The translations under genes were made by a program, and so were the position numbers. A model generated the notes under the pieces. That model was not told the origin of the DNA. It made no database searches and saw only the letters and a list, made by a program, of their open reading frames with translations. From an uncultured Clostridia bacterium (GTDB lineage Bacteria > Bacillota > Clostridia > Lachnospirales > Anaerotignaceae): a stretch of 56,805 nucleotides of DNA. Below, one piece after another: positions 26,306-36,821 of this stretch. Position 1 is the first letter of the stretch; each line of letters begins with the position of its first letter. The DNA lies in contig CALWGC010000021.1 of assembly GCA_944378105.1 (NCBI GenBank), forward strand, positions 1 to 56,805, given 5' to 3'.

Positions 26306-27445
26306 ATGGAGTATCGGAGATTAGGCAAGACAGACATTTCTTTATCGGCGCTGGGGTATGGAACCATGCGTCTACCAACCATTGACGGCGTATTCAATCA
26401 GGTGGATATTCCAAAGGCCAAGGAATTGGTGAGAAAGGCCATTGATAGCGGTGTCAATTATGTGGATACGGCTTATCCTTATCATGGTAACGGGTTTTCG
26501 GAAAGTGCGGTCAAAGAAATTTTGGCCGATGGCTATCGGGATAAGGTGTATTTAGGGGACAAGTTGTCTGTTTGGTTTTGCGAAAGCTATGAAGATTGTG
26601 AGGCTTTCTTTGAAGGCCAGCTGGAACGGTGTGGCACCGACCATTTTGATTTGTATGTGCTCCACTCTCTGGCCGGAGATTTATGGGAAAAGGCCAAAAA
26701 GCTAGATGTGTTCCGGCTCTTTGAACAGAAGAAAAAAGAAGGGAAAATCAAATATTTGGGCTTCTCTTTCCATGATAGTTATGAACTGTTTCAAGAAATT
26801 GCCGACTACTATCCTTGGGATTTTTGTATTTTGCAGTACAACTTTATGGACACCGACCACCAAGCCGGAGAACGGGGCTTGCGCTATGCCGCACAAAAAG
26901 GCATGGGCGTTTTGATTATGGAACCGCTCAAAGGCGGGCAGTTGGCCAACGAGGCCCCGAAGGAAGTGGCGGCCGTTTGGGCAAAAAGCAAGCACCGCTT
27001 CTCTTCGGCCGGACGGGGTATCTCTTTTGTATTAAACCGTCCAGAAGTAACCACGGTGTTAAGCGGCATGAACGAAATGGCCCAGGTGGAAGAAAACATT
27101 GCCCTGGCCAATCAATGTACGTCGGGATTCTTGGATGCGGAAGAAGAAGCGCTGTATCCACAAGCGCGGGCGGCCTATGAGTCTTTGATTCAAATTCCTT
27201 GTACTCGCTGCCGGTATTGCATGCCTTGCCCGGCCGGGGTGGATATTCCCAACAACTTTGACTACTATAATATGGGCCACATGTATCAGTCCATGGAACA
27301 TGCTAAAAACTTCTATAACCGTCCGTACTTTGACCCCATGCGTTCTACCAACTGCGTCAACTGCGGTCAATGTATTGATAAATGCCCACAGAATCTGCCG
27401 ATTCCCGATTTACTGAAGAAAATTAGCGAGGAATGGGCCAAATAA
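26306..27445 (+). CDS. Aldo/keto reductase with C-terminal 2[4Fe-4S] ferredoxin domain
   Basis: A 379-residue member of the ferredoxin-fused aldo/keto reductase group. The N-terminal barrel shows YRRLGKTDISLSALGYGTMR, DTAYPYHGNGFSE and KVYLGDKL. The C-terminal 100 residues hold CTRCRYCMPCPAGVDIP and CVNCGQCIDKCPQ, two Fe-S clusters. It probably uses reduced ferredoxin or passes electrons through it. Substrate unknown. GGAGGG precedes the ATG. It follows deoC closely and ends at a strong terminator. Confidence 0.88.
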   Translation: MEYRRLGKTDISLSALGYGTMRLPTIDGVFNQVDIPKAKELVRKAIDSGVNYVDTAYPYHGNGFSESAVKEILADGYRDKVYLGDKLSVWFCESYEDCEAFFEGQLERCGTDHFDLYVLHSLAGDLWEKAKKLDVFRLFEQKKKEGKIKYLGFSFHDSYELFQEIADYYPWDFCILQYNFMDTDHQAGERGLRYAAQKGMGVLIMEPLKGGQLANEAPKEVAAVWAKSKHRFSSAGRGISFVLNRPEVTTVLSGMNEMAQVEENIALANQCTSGFLDAEEEALYPQARAAYESLIQIPCTRCRYCMPCPAGVDIPNNFDYYNMGHMYQSMEHAKNFYNRPYFDPMRSTNCVNCGQCIDKCPQNLPIPDLLKKISEEWAK

Positions 27446-27456
27446 GACAGACAACA

Positions 27457-27489
27457 GGCCGGCTGTGAAAACACAGCCGGCCGTTTCTT
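27457..27489 (+). terminator. Terminator after aldo/keto reductase
   Basis: An 11-bp GC-rich stem GGCCGGCTGTG / CACAGCCGGCC with AAAA loop, followed by GTTTCTT. Confidence 0.8.
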
Positions 27490-27648
27490 GGCAGATTGTA
27501 AAAAAGCAAAGACAAAAATTCTCGCTTTTGCAGGCAAAATCCTAAGGAACGTGGAAATGGAAAAAATATTGTACAGATTTTGTGCGAATGAATCGGAAAT
27601 TTTGGTAAATAATATAAGAAAATTTCCGGTTTTTTTTGAAAAAAATTC

Positions 27649-27677
27649 TTGCGTTCTTTGTAAAAATCATGTATAAT
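27649..27677 (+). promoter_or_regulatory. Main promoter of the S10-spc-alpha cluster
   Basis: TTGCGT (27649-27654), 17 bases, TATAAT (27672-27677). The start would lie near 27684. No other promoter of this quality is seen up to rpoA. Confidence 0.85.
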
Positions 27678-27683
27678 CATTTG

Positions 27684-27945
27684 TGTTGTGACATAGAGCG
27701 ATGAAGCGGAGGTTGTTGAAGGCCGAAAAATGAGGGTTTTCAAGTTTTCCGTGGAGCGATGTCCAGTTCCAGAAACCGGGCGACAAGGTCACTGTACCGA
27801 ATATTGTGGAAAAAGAGCAGCCGGCCGAACCGAAGAGGCGAAGTGCGGCTCTGTGTGTCGAGACTATGCTCGATACACCCGGATAAGTGTGCAGTCACCA
27901 CTTGTCGTGCTGAATCAAAAGTACGAAAAGGAGGGGACTTTTTTT
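27684..27945 (+). promoter_or_regulatory. Structured 5' leader of rpsJ, candidate ribosomal-protein leader
   Basis: The leader is about 262 bases and has no reading frame of its own that makes sense. It contains a 10-bp hairpin GTGTGTCGAG / CTCGATACAC at 27853-27878 and other GC-rich complementary segments (GGCCG near 27720 against CGGCC near 27824). In E. coli the S10 leader binds L4; whether this leader does the same is unknown. Confidence 0.5.
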
Positions 27946-28257
27946 ATGGCAAATCAAAAAATCAGAATCAGTCTCAAGGCTTACGATCACAAATTGATCG
28001 ATCAGTCTGCAGCGCAGCTTATTGAAACTGCTAAGAAAACAGGTGCACAGGTGAGTGGTCCTATCCCACTGCCAACCAAAAAAGAGGTTGTAACCATCAT
28101 CCGTGCAACCCACAAGTACAAAGACAGCAGAGAGCAGTTTGAAATGAGAACGCACAAGAGATTGATTGATATCTTGATGCCAACACCAAAAACGGTGGAC
28201 GCCATCAGCAGACTGGATCTGCCAGCAGGCGTGGATATCACGTTGAAACTGATGTAA
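27946..28257 (+). CDS. rpsJ: 30S ribosomal protein S10
   Basis: A small-subunit head protein that also acts as NusE in antitermination. The 103 residues are full length; [17 protein letters not shown] and [20 protein letters not shown] are diagnostic. The ATG at 27946 follows AAGGAGGGG; an in-frame extension upstream runs through the leader and is not real. First gene of the cluster. Confidence 0.97.
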   Translation: MANQKIRISLKAYDHKLIDQSAAQLIETAKKTGAQVSGPIPLPTKKEVVTIIRATHKYKDSREQFEMRTHKRLIDILMPTPKTVDAISRLDLPAGVDITLKLM

Positions 28258-28317
28258 GTAACCCAAACATGGTTGAATATAAGGGAAACGTATACGCAAC
28301 TTATATGAGACTAGTAT

Positions 28318-28337
28318 GATTGCCCAAAAGGGTAATC
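28318..28337 (+). promoter_or_regulatory. Hairpin in the rpsJ-rplC spacer
   Basis: GATTGCCC / GGGTAATC (one G-U) with an AAAA loop. It lies in a 113-base spacer that is unusually long for this cluster; a second weak stem ATAAG / CTTAT precedes it. Confidence 0.4.
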
Positions 28338-28370
28338 CGCTGTAGAAACTATAGGAGGTGCGCAAAAGTT

Positions 28371-29000
28371 ATGAAGAAAGGTATCATCGCAAAAAAAGTG
28401 GGCATGACGCAGGTATTTGGCGAAACTGGTAACCTCATTCCTGTTACCGTGCTGGAAGCTGGCCCATGTGTAGTAACCCAAAAGAAAACCGTGGAAAACG
28501 ACGGCTATGCAGCAGTGCAGGTTGGTTTTGTGGACAAAAAAGCAAAATTGGTCAACAAACCTCTGGCTGGTCACTTTGCAAAAGCTGGCGTAACCACCAA
28601 GAGATATTTGAAAGAACTGAGACTGGAAAATGCTGAAACTTTTGAAGTAGGCGCTGAAATCAAAGCTGATATGTTCGCTGCCGGCGACAAAGTAGACGTA
28701 AGCGGCACCAGCAAAGGCAAAGGCTTCCAGGGCTCCATCAAAAGACACGGTCAGCACAGAGGCCCTATGGCTCACGGTTCTAAATACCACAGAGCAATTG
28801 GTTCTATGTCTTCCGGTACCACACCAGGCCGCGTTAAAAAAGGCAAAAGAATGCCAGGCCACATGGGTGCAGTGAAAGTGACCATCCAAAATCTTGAAGT
28901 TGTAACCGTAGATGCAGAAAAGAACTTGATTTTGGTAAAAGGCGCTGTTCCTGGTCCTAAAGGTGCGATCTTAGTATTAAAAGACAGCGTAAAGGCTTAA
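28371..29000 (+). CDS. rplC: 50S ribosomal protein L3
   Basis: It binds 23S rRNA near the peptidyl transferase centre and starts large-subunit assembly. [18 protein letters not shown] opens the protein and [20 protein letters not shown] is the conserved tip loop. 209 residues. The ATG at 28371 has AGGAGGTG 10-15 bases upstream. Confidence 0.97.
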   Translation: MKKGIIAKKVGMTQVFGETGNLIPVTVLEAGPCVVTQKKTVENDGYAAVQVGFVDKKAKLVNKPLAGHFAKAGVTTKRYLKELRLENAETFEVGAEIKADMFAAGDKVDVSGTSKGKGFQGSIKRHGQHRGPMAHGSKYHRAIGSMSSGTTPGRVKKGKRMPGHMGAVKVTIQNLEVVTVDAEKNLILVKGAVPGPKGAILVLKDSVKA

Positions 29001-29030
29001 GCAACACTTTACGAAAGGAGGAAATAGACA

Positions 29031-29651
29031 ATGGCAAACGTGAAAGTATATAACATGAGCGGCGCTGAAGTTGGTACCATTGACTTGAGCGACGACATTT
29101 TCGGTATTGAAGCAAGCGAACACGCGATGCACATGGCAGTGGTACAGTACCTGGCGAACCAGAGACAAGGTACCCAGAGTGCAAAAACCCGCGCAGAAGT
29201 AAGAGGCGGCGGCAAAAAACCTTGGAGACAAAAAGGCACTGGCCGCGCAAGACAGGGTTCCACCCGTTCTCCACAGTGGACCGGCGGTGGCGTAGTATTC
29301 GCTCCAAAGCCAAGAGATTACTCTTTCAAACTGAACAAAAAGTTCAAAAGACTGGCACTGAAATCTGCTCTGTCCACCAAGTGTGCAGAAGAAAAAATCA
29401 TCGTGCTGGATGAATTGACCCTTTCTGAAGTGAAAACCAAAGAAATGGCAAAAGTATTGGCCAACATCAACGCTGGCGAAGCCCTGATTGTGATGGATGG
29501 CAGCAACAAAAACGTAATGCTTTCTGCAAGAAACATTCCGGATGTAAAAACCGCTGGTGTAAACACCATTAACGTATATGACCTGTTGAAATACAACACT
29601 TTGGTATTGACCAAAGATGCTGTGGCTAAAATTGAGGAGGTGTACGCATAA
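29031..29651 (+). CDS. rplD: 50S ribosomal protein L4
   Basis: It lines the exit tunnel through its extended loop, [20 protein letters not shown]. In E. coli L4 represses its own operon; a similar role here would involve the rpsJ leader but is untested. 206 residues. The stop overlaps the next start by one base. Confidence 0.97.
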   Translation: MANVKVYNMSGAEVGTIDLSDDIFGIEASEHAMHMAVVQYLANQRQGTQSAKTRAEVRGGGKKPWRQKGTGRARQGSTRSPQWTGGGVVFAPKPRDYSFKLNKKFKRLALKSALSTKCAEEKIIVLDELTLSEVKTKEMAKVLANINAGEALIVMDGSNKNVMLSARNIPDVKTAGVNTINVYDLLKYNTLVLTKDAVAKIEEVYA

Positions 29652-29950
29652 TGGCAGATTTGAAATATTATGACGTCATCTTGAAACCTGTCATCACCGA
29701 AGCTAGTATGGCTTTGCAGGAAAACAGAAAATATACCTTCCTGGTGCATCCCGATGCAACCAAGGCTCAGGTAAAAGATGCTGTGGAAAAAATGTTTGAC
29801 GGCGCAAAAGTTGCTTCCGTAAACACCATGAACTACAGCGGCAAACCAAAAAGAAGAGGCGCTATCTGGGGCAAGACTGCTGCAAAGAAAAAAGCAATCG
29901 TAACCTTGACCGCCGACAGCAAAGAAATTGAAATTTTCCAGGGTATGTAA
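29651..29950 (+). CDS. rplW: 50S ribosomal protein L23
   Basis: It sits at the tunnel exit and docks trigger factor and SRP. 99 residues; YDVILKPVITEASMALQENR and the basic end GKPKRRGAIWGKTAAKKKA are typical. It begins inside the rplD stop codon (TAATG), so translation is coupled. Confidence 0.96.
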   Translation: MADLKYYDVILKPVITEASMALQENRKYTFLVHPDATKAQVKDAVEKMFDGAKVASVNTMNYSGKPKRRGAIWGKTAAKKKAIVTLTADSKEIEIFQGM

Positions 29951-30002
29951 TTCCCGTTCGTTCAAACATTACTCTCAGAGATAGCCGAAAGGAGTGGAGA
30001 AG

Positions 30003-30830
30003 ATGGGCATCAAAAGATATAAGCCTTATACACCTTCCAGAAGACACATGAGCGTGTCTACATTCGAAGAAATTACAAAATCAACTCCTGAAAAATCCTT
30101 AGTTGTTCATATTAAGAAAAATTCAGGAAGAAATAACCAGGGCAAACTGACCGTTCGTCACAGAGGCGGCGGCGCAAAACTGAAATACAGACTGATTGAT
30201 TTCAAAAGAAATAAAGATGGTATCCCTGCAAAGGTAACCGCCATTGAATACGATCCAAACAGAACCGCAAACATCGCTTTGATCTGCTATGCAGACGGTA
30301 CCAAGAGCTATATCCTGGCTCCTGTTGGTTTGGAAGTAGGCGCAACTGTTATGAGCGGCGCTGAAGCTGAAGTTCGCACCGGCAACACCTTGCCAATGCG
30401 CTTTATCCCAGTGGGTGCAAACATCCACAACATCGAAATGAAACCAGGCAAAGGCGGCCAGTTGGTTCGTTCCGCTGGTAACGTTGCTCAGCTGATGGCA
30501 AAAGAAGGCAAATATGCTACCGTAAAACTGCCATCTGGCGAAATGAGACTTCTGCCAATCGATTGCCGTGCAACCATCGGCCAGGTTGGCAACATCGACC
30601 ACGAACTTGTAAAAATCGGTAAAGCCGGTAGAAAACGTCACATGGGTATCCGCCCAACGGTTAGAGGTTCTGTTATGAACCCCAACGATCACCCACATGG
30701 TGGTGGTGAAGGTCGTGCACCTGTAGGTCGTCCATCGCCAATGACACCTTGGGGCAAACCAGCTCTGGGTTACAAAACCAGAAAGAAACACAAAGCTTCC
30801 AACAAATATATCATCCGCGGCAGAGATTGA
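30003..30830 (+). CDS. rplB: 50S ribosomal protein L2
   Basis: A primary rRNA binder next to the peptidyl transferase centre. 275 residues from ATG 30003 ([17 protein letters not shown]); an ATG nine bases upstream is closer to the site and less conserved. [19 protein letters not shown] near the end carries the conserved His. Confidence 0.97.
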   Translation: MGIKRYKPYTPSRRHMSVSTFEEITKSTPEKSLVVHIKKNSGRNNQGKLTVRHRGGGAKLKYRLIDFKRNKDGIPAKVTAIEYDPNRTANIALICYADGTKSYILAPVGLEVGATVMSGAEAEVRTGNTLPMRFIPVGANIHNIEMKPGKGGQLVRSAGNVAQLMAKEGKYATVKLPSGEMRLLPIDCRATIGQVGNIDHELVKIGKAGRKRHMGIRPTVRGSVMNPNDHPHGGGEGRAPVGRPSPMTPWGKPALGYKTRKKHKASNKYIIRGRD

Positions 30831-30871
30831 TAGGGAAGCAAGCTAGTTGATGAAAAAGGAGGATTCCATAC

Positions 30872-31156
30872 ATGGGCAGATCACTGAAAAAAGGTCCATT
30901 TGCTGACGAGCATCTGTTGAAAAAAATCGATGCTTTGAACGCTGCAAATGAAAAGACAGTCGTAAAAACATGGTCCCGTCGTTCTACCATTTATCCTGAT
31001 ATGATCGGACACACCATCGCCGTACACGACGGCAGAAAACATGTGCCAGTATATGTAACCGAAGACATGGTAGGTCACAAACTGGGTGAATTTGCTTTGA
31101 CCAGAACTTATAGAGGCCACGGCAAAGACGCAGAAAAGAAATCGAAAGTAAGATAA
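30872..31156 (+). CDS. rpsS: 30S ribosomal protein S19
   Basis: A head protein forming a complex with S13. 94 residues; [19 protein letters not shown] and [20 protein letters not shown] are diagnostic. AAAGGAGG precedes the start. Confidence 0.97.
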   Translation: MGRSLKKGPFADEHLLKKIDALNAANEKTVVKTWSRRSTIYPDMIGHTIAVHDGRKHVPVYVTEDMVGHKLGEFALTRTYRGHGKDAEKKSKVR

Positions 31157-31187
31157 AAAATTCGTTTTGGAAGGAGGTTTGGCGGTC

Positions 31188-31577
31188 ATGGCAAAAGGAC
31201 ATAGAAGCCAAATTAAGAGAGAAAGAAATCTTCAAACCAAAGATAAAAGACCTCAGGCAACAGCAAAGTATGTTGGCATCCCCGCTTCTAAAGCGAAAAT
31301 CGTTTTAGACCAAATCAAGGGCAAAGATGTGACAACTGCAGCTGCCTTGTTGAAATATAACCCAAGAATTGCAGCCACCATCGTTGGCAAAGTACTGCAC
31401 TCTGCAGTGGCAAACGCAGAAAACAATCTGGGTATGGATGTAAGCAAACTGTACGTGGAAGAAGTAATCGCAGGCCAGGCTCCTGTGATGAAGAGAATTC
31501 GCCCAAGAGCACAAGGCCGTGCTTACAGAATTCTGAAGAAAACCAGCCACGTAACCATCATCCTCAACGAGAGATAA
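31188..31577 (+). CDS. rplV: 50S ribosomal protein L22
   Basis: Tunnel-lining protein whose beta hairpin touches the nascent chain and the macrolide site. The start is ATG 31188 (MAKGHRSQIKRERN), ten bases after AAGGAGG; an earlier in-frame start at 31167 lies before that site. 129 residues; MKRIRPRAQGRAYRILKK is the conserved hairpin. Confidence 0.96.
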   Translation: MAKGHRSQIKRERNLQTKDKRPQATAKYVGIPASKAKIVLDQIKGKDVTTAAALLKYNPRIAATIVGKVLHSAVANAENNLGMDVSKLYVEEVIAGQAPVMKRIRPRAQGRAYRILKKTSHVTIILNER

Positions 31578-31588
31578 GGAGGTAAACA

Positions 31589-32248
31589 ATGGGACAGAAA
31601 GTAAATCCGCATGGGTTAAGAGTTGGCATCATCAAAGACTGGGATACCAAATGGTATGCAGAAAAAGATTTTGCTGATTATCTGGTAGAAGACGTTAAAA
31701 TCAGAAAATTCATTAAAAATAAATTGTACGCTTCCGGCGTTTCCAAAATTTTGATTGAAAGAACTTCCGACAAAATCAAAGTGACTGTGCATACCGCAAA
31801 ACCTGGTATCGTCATCGGCCGCAACGGTGCTGCCATCGAAGAACTGAAAAATCAGATTCAGACCATGACCAGCCACAAGGTTTCTGTCAACATCGAAGAA
31901 ATCAAAAGACCAGAATTGGATGCGCAGTTGGTTGCTGAAAACATCGCAAAACAGTTGGAAGAACGTGTGACCTTCCGTCGTGCTATGAAACAGGCCATGG
32001 GCAGAACCATGAAATTCGGCGCAAAAGGGATCAAAACTGCTTGCTCCGGCCGTCTGGGTGGCGCTGATATGGCTAGAACCGAAAGCTATCATGAAGGTAC
32101 CATTCCTCTGCAAACCCTGCGTGCAGACATCGACTATGGTTTTGCAGAAGCTGACACCACTTATGGCAAAATCGGTGTAAAAACTTGGATCTACAAAGGT
32201 GAAGTTCTTCCTGTAAAAGCAACAGCCAAGGAAGGGGGCGCTAAATAA
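31589..32248 (+). CDS. rpsC: 30S ribosomal protein S3
   Basis: It helps form the mRNA entry site. 219 residues with a KH domain ([18 protein letters not shown]). [19 protein letters not shown] is the usual start. It follows rplV by 11 bases and is three bases from rplP. Confidence 0.97.
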   Translation: MGQKVNPHGLRVGIIKDWDTKWYAEKDFADYLVEDVKIRKFIKNKLYASGVSKILIERTSDKIKVTVHTAKPGIVIGRNGAAIEELKNQIQTMTSHKVSVNIEEIKRPELDAQLVAENIAKQLEERVTFRRAMKQAMGRTMKFGAKGIKTACSGRLGGADMARTESYHEGTIPLQTLRADIDYGFAEADTTYGKIGVKTWIYKGEVLPVKATAKEGGAK

Positions 32249-32250
32249 TT

Positions 32251-32691
32251 ATGTTAATGCCAAAAAGAGTCAAAAGACGTAAACAGTTCAGAGGCCGCCT
32301 CAAAGGTAGAGCCTACAGAGGCAATAAAGTAACTTACGGCGATTTCGGTATCCAGGCTTTGGAACCAAGCTGGGTAACCAGCAATCAGATCGAAGCTGCC
32401 CGTATCGCTATGACCAGATATATCAAACGTGGTGGTAAAGTTTGGATCAAAATTTTCCCAGACAAACCAGTAACAGCAAGAGCTGCTGAAACTCGTATGG
32501 GTAGTGGTAAAGGTGCTGTGGATTACTGGGTAGCTGTTGTAAAACCAGGTAGAGTCATGTTCGAACTGGGCGGCGTATCCGAAGAAGTGGCAAGAGAAGC
32601 CCTTCGTCTGGCTATCCACAAGCTGCCAATCAAGTGCAAAATTGTTTCTCGTGCTGAGCAGCAAGCGGAAATGGAAGGTGATAGCAAGTGA
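32251..32691 (+). CDS. rplP: 50S ribosomal protein L16
   Basis: It lies near the A site of the large subunit. 146 residues starting [36 protein letters not shown] is diagnostic. The stop overlaps the GTG start of rpmC by four bases. Confidence 0.97.
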   Translation: MLMPKRVKRRKQFRGRLKGRAYRGNKVTYGDFGIQALEPSWVTSNQIEAARIAMTRYIKRGGKVWIKIFPDKPVTARAAETRMGSGKGAVDYWVAVVKPGRVMFELGGVSEEVAREALRLAIHKLPIKCKIVSRAEQQAEMEGDSK

Positions 32692-32897
32692 AAACGAAAG
32701 CTTATTTGGAAACTTTGAAAAACAAATCCGTAGAGGAATTGAATAAAGAATTGGTGCAGGCCAAAAAAGAATTGTTCAACTTGAGATTTCAGAATGCTAC
32801 AAACCAGTTAGACAATACCGCAAGAATCAGCGAAGTACGCAAAAACATCGCTCGTATTCAGACTGTCATCACAAAGGCTCAGAACGCTGCAAAATAA
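32688..32897 (+). CDS. rpmC: 50S ribosomal protein L29
   Basis: A small two-helix protein at the tunnel exit beside L23. 69 residues; [20 protein letters not shown] and [11 protein letters not shown] are typical. GTG start overlapping rplP (GTGA). Confidence 0.95.
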   Translation: MKTKAYLETLKNKSVEELNKELVQAKKELFNLRFQNATNQLDNTARISEVRKNIARIQTVITKAQNAAK

Positions 32898-32920
32898 TTG
32901 TTTGAAAGGAGGCCATCCAA

Positions 32921-33178
32921 GTGGAAGAAAGAAATCTGCGCAAGACCAGAATTGGCAGAGTTGTTAGCGACAAAATGGATAAAACCATCGTTGTTGCTGT
33001 GGAAGATAAAGTGAAACACCCACTGTACGGCAAGATTGTAAACAGAACTTACAAGCTGAAAGCACATGACGAAAAGAACGAATGCCAGGTTGGCGATCGT
33101 GTGAAAGTGATGGAAACCAGACCTCTCTCGAAAGACAAAAGATGGAGATTGGTATCGATCGTAGAAAAAGCAAAATAA
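32921..33178 (+). CDS. rpsQ: 30S ribosomal protein S17
   Basis: An early-binding body protein with OB fold. 85 residues from [23 protein letters not shown] and [18 protein letters not shown] are diagnostic. AAGGAGG lies upstream. Confidence 0.96.
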   Translation: MEERNLRKTRIGRVVSDKMDKTIVVAVEDKVKHPLYGKIVNRTYKLKAHDEKNECQVGDRVKVMETRPLSKDKRWRLVSIVEKAK

Positions 33179-33204
33179 TTTCTGTTGCGAGAGGAGGATT
33201 TTGA

Positions 33205-33573
33205 ATGGTTCAGCAAGAAACCAGATTGAAAGTAGCAGATAATTCCGGCGCAAGAGAACTGCTTTGCATCCGTGTATTAGGTGGTTCCACCAGAAGATAT
33301 GCAGGTGTTGGTGACATTATCATCGCTGCTGTTAAAGAAGCAACGCCAGGCGGTGTTGTTAAGAAAGGTGACGTTGTAAAAGCTGTTGTTGTAAGAACAG
33401 TAAAACCAGTTGGCCGTCCAGACGGTTCCTATATCAAATTTGACGACAACGCTGCCGTAATCATCAAAGACGACAAAAACCCAAGAGGTACTCGTATTTT
33501 TGGACCAGTGGCAAGAGAACTGAGAGAAAAACAGTTTATGAGAATTCTTTCTCTTGCTCCTGAAGTATTATAA
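33205..33573 (+). CDS. rplN: 50S ribosomal protein L14
   Basis: It forms an intersubunit bridge. 122 residues, beginning [20 protein letters not shown], with [20 protein letters not shown] near the end. Full length and highly conserved. Confidence 0.97.
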   Translation: MVQQETRLKVADNSGARELLCIRVLGGSTRRYAGVGDIIIAAVKEATPGGVVKKGDVVKAVVVRTVKPVGRPDGSYIKFDDNAAVIIKDDKNPRGTRIFGPVARELREKQFMRILSLAPEVL

Positions 33574-33588
33574 GAGGAGGGAAATCAC

Positions 33589-33900
33589 GTGGCCAGCACA
33601 AGATTGAAAAAAGGCGACAAGGTTATTGTGATTGCCGGCAAAGACAAAGGCAAAGAAGGCAAAATCCTTGTGGTAGATAGAAAAAACAATAAAGTCATCG
33701 TGGAAGGCGTAAACATGGTTTCCAAACACCAGAAACCAAACCAGCTGCATCAGCAGGGCGGCATCATCAAAAAAGAAGGTTTCCTGGACGCTTCGAACGT
33801 GATGTATTCTTTGAACGGAAAACCAACCAGAATCGGTGTAAAAATCGAAAATGGCAAAAAAATTAGATACGCCAAAAAAACTGGCGCAACCATTGACTAA
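33589..33900 (+). CDS. rplX: 50S ribosomal protein L24
   Basis: An assembly initiator with a KOW motif ([20 protein letters not shown]). 103 residues from a GTG start behind GAGGAGG. Confidence 0.96.
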   Translation: MASTRLKKGDKVIVIAGKDKGKEGKILVVDRKNNKVIVEGVNMVSKHQKPNQLHQQGGIIKKEGFLDASNVMYSLNGKPTRIGVKIENGKKIRYAKKTGATID

Positions 33901-33920
33901 TTCCGAAAGGAGGACATGAA

Positions 33921-34460
33921 GTGAACAGATTAAGAGAGTTTTACAACAACGATGTCGTTGATGCAATGACAAAGAAGTTTTCTTATAAAAACAAAATGGC
34001 TGTGCCTAAGATGGAAAAAATCGTCATCAACATGGGCGTTGGCGAAGCAAGAGAAAACGCCAAAGTACTGGATGGCGCAGTAAAAGACCTGACCATCATC
34101 GCCGGCCAGAAACCAATCGTAACCAAAGCCAAAAAGTCTGTAGCAGCATTCAAACTGCGTGAAGGCATGAACATCGGCTGCAAAGTAACCCTGCGCGGTG
34201 ACAGAATGTATGAATTCATGGACAGACTCATCAATATTGCACTGCCTCGTGTACGTGACTTTAGAGGTGTGAAAGCCAACTCCTTTGATGGCAGAGGTAA
34301 CTACACCATGGGTATCAAAGAACAGCTCATCTTCCCTGAAATTGAATACGATAAAGTAGACAAGATCAGAGGTATGGACATCATCTTCGTAACCACCGCT
34401 CATACCGATGAAGAAGCAAGAGAATTGTTGAGATTGTTCGGAATGCCATTTGCAAAATAA
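33921..34460 (+). CDS. rplE: 50S ribosomal protein L5
   Basis: It binds 5S rRNA in the central protuberance. 179 residues from [23 protein letters not shown] and [19 protein letters not shown] are diagnostic. AAAGGAGG precedes it. Confidence 0.97.
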   Translation: MNRLREFYNNDVVDAMTKKFSYKNKMAVPKMEKIVINMGVGEARENAKVLDGAVKDLTIIAGQKPIVTKAKKSVAAFKLREGMNIGCKVTLRGDRMYEFMDRLINIALPRVRDFRGVKANSFDGRGNYTMGIKEQLIFPEIEYDKVDKIRGMDIIFVTTAHTDEEARELLRLFGMPFAK

Positions 34461-34472
34461 GGAGGGAACACA

Positions 34473-34658
34473 ATGGCTAAAACATCTATGATCGTGAAAC
34501 AGGCTAGAAAACCGAAATTTTCTACCAGAGCCTATACACGTTGCAGAGTATGCGGAAGACCACACGCTGTACTGAAGAAATACGGCATCTGCCGTATCTG
34601 CTTCCGTGAATTAGCATATAAAGGCCAAATCCCGGGAGTTAAGAAAGCAAGCTGGTAA
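34473..34658 (+). CDS. rpsN: 30S ribosomal protein S14, zinc-binding type
   Basis: 61 residues, the short type Z form with two CxxC pairs ([10 protein letters not shown] and [10 protein letters not shown]). It ends in PGVKKASW as usual. A zinc-free paralogue, used by many Firmicutes under zinc limitation, is not in this window. Confidence 0.96.
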   Translation: MAKTSMIVKQARKPKFSTRAYTRCRVCGRPHAVLKKYGICRICFRELAYKGQIPGVKKASW

Positions 34659-34678
34659 TCGGAAAGGAGGAACTACAC

Positions 34679-35080
34679 ATGTCCATGAGCGATCCAATCG
34701 CAGATATGCTTACTAGAATCAGAAACGGCAACATCGCAAAACACGACACCGTTGATGTGCCTGCTTCTAAAATGAAAAAAGCTATCGCTGATATTTTGAC
34801 AAACGAAGGTTACATCAAGGGCTACGAAGTTGTAGAAGACGGCGTAAAGAGCACCATGAAGTTGACCTTGAAATATGGCAAAGATAAAAATGAAAAAGTA
34901 ATCACCGGCATTAAGAGAATTTCCAAACCAGGTTTGAGAGTTTTCGCTGGCAAAGACGAACTGCCAAAAGTATTGGGCGGTTTGGGTACTGCAATCATCT
35001 CCACAAGCCAAGGCCTGATGACCGACAAAGAAGCAAGAGCAAAAGGCATCGGCGGCGAAGTGATTGCTTTTATCTGGTAA
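34679..35080 (+). CDS. rpsH: 30S ribosomal protein S8
   Basis: A primary 16S binder and, in E. coli, the repressor of the spc operon. 133 residues; [15 protein letters not shown] at the start and [20 protein letters not shown] at the end. ATG 34679 is eight bases from GGAGG; ATG 34685 is also possible. Confidence 0.96.
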   Translation: MSMSDPIADMLTRIRNGNIAKHDTVDVPASKMKKAIADILTNEGYIKGYEVVEDGVKSTMKLTLKYGKDKNEKVITGIKRISKPGLRVFAGKDELPKVLGGLGTAIISTSQGLMTDKEARAKGIGGEVIAFIW

Positions 35081-35110
35081 TTATTGTATAGTATATAGGA
35101 GGTGCAGACC

Positions 35111-35653
35111 ATGTCCCGTATTGGTAAATTGCCTGTAGCCATTCCTGCCGGCGTAGAGGTAAAGGTAGAAGAAGGTAACCTGGTAACCGTAAAAGGCCCA
35201 AAAGGAACCCTGCAGCGCAAAATGGCCGATGACATGAACATCGCAATTGAAGATAATCACGTGGTTGTAACAAGACCATCTGACCTGAAAAGACACAAAG
35301 CATTGCACGGTTTGACCCGTACTTTGATCTTCAACATGGTAGAAGGCGTAACCAAAGGTTATGAAAAAGTACTGGAAATCAACGGTGTTGGTTATAGAGC
35401 TGCAAAGAGCGGCAAAAAATTGACTTTGACTCTGGGTTACTCTCACCCAGTGGAAATGATCGACCCAGACGGTATCGAAACAGTACTGGATGGCCAGACC
35501 AAAATCACTGTAAAAGGCATCGACAAAGAAAAAGTTGGCCAGTTTGCAGCTGAAATCAGAACGAAACGTCCACCAGAACCTTATAAAGGCAAAGGGATTA
35601 AATATGCTGATGAACACATCAGACGTAAAGTTGGTAAGACCGGTAAGAAATAA
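35111..35653 (+). CDS. rplF: 50S ribosomal protein L6
   Basis: It lies near the GTPase centre. 180 residues from ATG 35111 ([17 protein letters not shown]), with AGGAGGTG before it; an upstream GTG in frame lies inside the ribosome site. [10 protein letters not shown] ends the protein. Confidence 0.97.
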   Translation: MSRIGKLPVAIPAGVEVKVEEGNLVTVKGPKGTLQRKMADDMNIAIEDNHVVVTRPSDLKRHKALHGLTRTLIFNMVEGVTKGYEKVLEINGVGYRAAKSGKKLTLTLGYSHPVEMIDPDGIETVLDGQTKITVKGIDKEKVGQFAAEIRTKRPPEPYKGKGIKYADEHIRRKVGKTGKK

Positions 35654-35716
35654 TTAGGCTGCAGCGCTTAATCTATTTATATCGGAAAGTGACTAAAAAG
35701 AATAGGAGTGAAATCC

Positions 35717-36085
35717 ATGATTAAAAAGCCGAACCGCGCAGCTGCACGCATCAAACGTCATCGCAGAATCCGTAACAAAATCAGCGGTACTGCTCAGCAG
35801 CCAAGACTGGCAGTATTCCGTTCCAACCAGCATATGTATGCGCAGTTGATTGATGACACTGCACACAATACCATCGTGGCTGCTTCTACGATGGAATCTG
35901 AAATCGCAAGCAAGCTCTCCAGCACTTCTAATGTAGAAGCTGCTCAGGCTGTAGGCGAAGCCATTGCAAAAAAAGCCCTGGAAAAAGGCATCACCGAAGC
36001 TGTATTTGACAGAGGCGGTTATATCTACCACGGCAAAGTAAAAGCATTGGCAGAAGCTGCAAGAGAAGCAGGCTTACAATTCTAA
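35717..36085 (+). CDS. rplR: 50S ribosomal protein L18
   Basis: It contacts 5S rRNA. 122 residues from ATG 35717 ([17 protein letters not shown]), with TAGGAGTGA before it. [20 protein letters not shown] near the end is diagnostic. The 63-base spacer after rplF is longer than most here. Confidence 0.96.
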   Translation: MIKKPNRAAARIKRHRRIRNKISGTAQQPRLAVFRSNQHMYAQLIDDTAHNTIVAASTMESEIASKLSSTSNVEAAQAVGEAIAKKALEKGITEAVFDRGGYIYHGKVKALAEAAREAGLQF

Positions 36086-36102
36086 GCAAGGAGGGAAAAA
36101 CG

Positions 36103-36606
36103 TTGAAAAGAATCGATCCAAGCACACTCGATTTGAAAGATACCGTAGTTACCATCAACCGTGTAACAAAAGTAGTAAAAGGCGGTCGTACGTTCCGTTT
36201 TGCTGCATTGGTAGTTGTTGGCGACGGCAACGGCCATGTGGGTTGCGGTCTGGGCAAAGCAGCTGAAATTCCAGATGCGATCCGCAAAGGCAAAGAAGAC
36301 GCCATGAAAAACTTGATCTATGTGGAAAGAAACGATGTGGATAGCCTTTATCACGGTGCCACTGGTGTATTCGGCAGCGCAAGCGTTCGTTTGATGCCAG
36401 CTGCTGAAGGTACTGGTATCATCGCCGGCGGCCCTGCACGTGCCGTATTGGAATTGGCTGGTATCCGTAACATCAGAACAAAATCCTTGGGCTCCAACAA
36501 CAAACGCAATGTCGTAAGCGCTACCATCGCTGGTCTTGCAAGCGTAACGACCCCAGAAAAAGTGGCTAGACTGCGCGGCAAATCCGTAGAAGAAATCTTG
36601 GGCTAA
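36103..36606 (+). CDS. rpsE: 30S ribosomal protein S5
   Basis: A decoding-fidelity protein. 167 residues from a TTG start behind [28 protein letters not shown] and [16 protein letters not shown] are typical. Confidence 0.96.
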   Translation: MKRIDPSTLDLKDTVVTINRVTKVVKGGRTFRFAALVVVGDGNGHVGCGLGKAAEIPDAIRKGKEDAMKNLIYVERNDVDSLYHGATGVFGSASVRLMPAAEGTGIIAGGPARAVLELAGIRNIRTKSLGSNNKRNVVSATIAGLASVTTPEKVARLRGKSVEEILG

Positions 36607-36619
36607 GGAGGGAACGACA

Positions 36620-36799
36620 GTGGCACAGTTGAAAATCACATTGGTGAAATCCACCATCGGTGCAATTCCGAAGCATAAAAAAACCGTTCAGGCTTTGGGC
36701 CTGGGCAAACTGAACTCCACCGTAATCCAGCAGGATAACGTGGCAATCAGAGGCATGGTAAATCAGGTAAGCCACCTGGTAAAAGTAGAAGAAATCTAA
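36620..36799 (+). CDS. rpmD: 50S ribosomal protein L30
   Basis: A very short gene of 59 codons. It starts GTG GCA CAG TTG AAA ATC; the product begins [15 protein letters not shown], with [15 protein letters not shown] in the middle and [10 protein letters not shown] at the end. AAGGAGGG lies upstream. It stands in the usual place between S5 and L15. Confidence 0.95.
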   Translation: MAQLKITLVKSTIGAIPKHKKTVQALGLGKLNSTVIQQDNVAIRGMVNQVSHLVKVEEI

Positions 36800-36821
36800 G
36801 ACTTGAGGAGGTGTAATGGAG

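Noticed and set aside
27730..27945. N-terminal extension of S10 through the leader
   Set aside because: The frame happens to be open, but the ATG at 27946 has the ribosome site and gives the normal S10 length.
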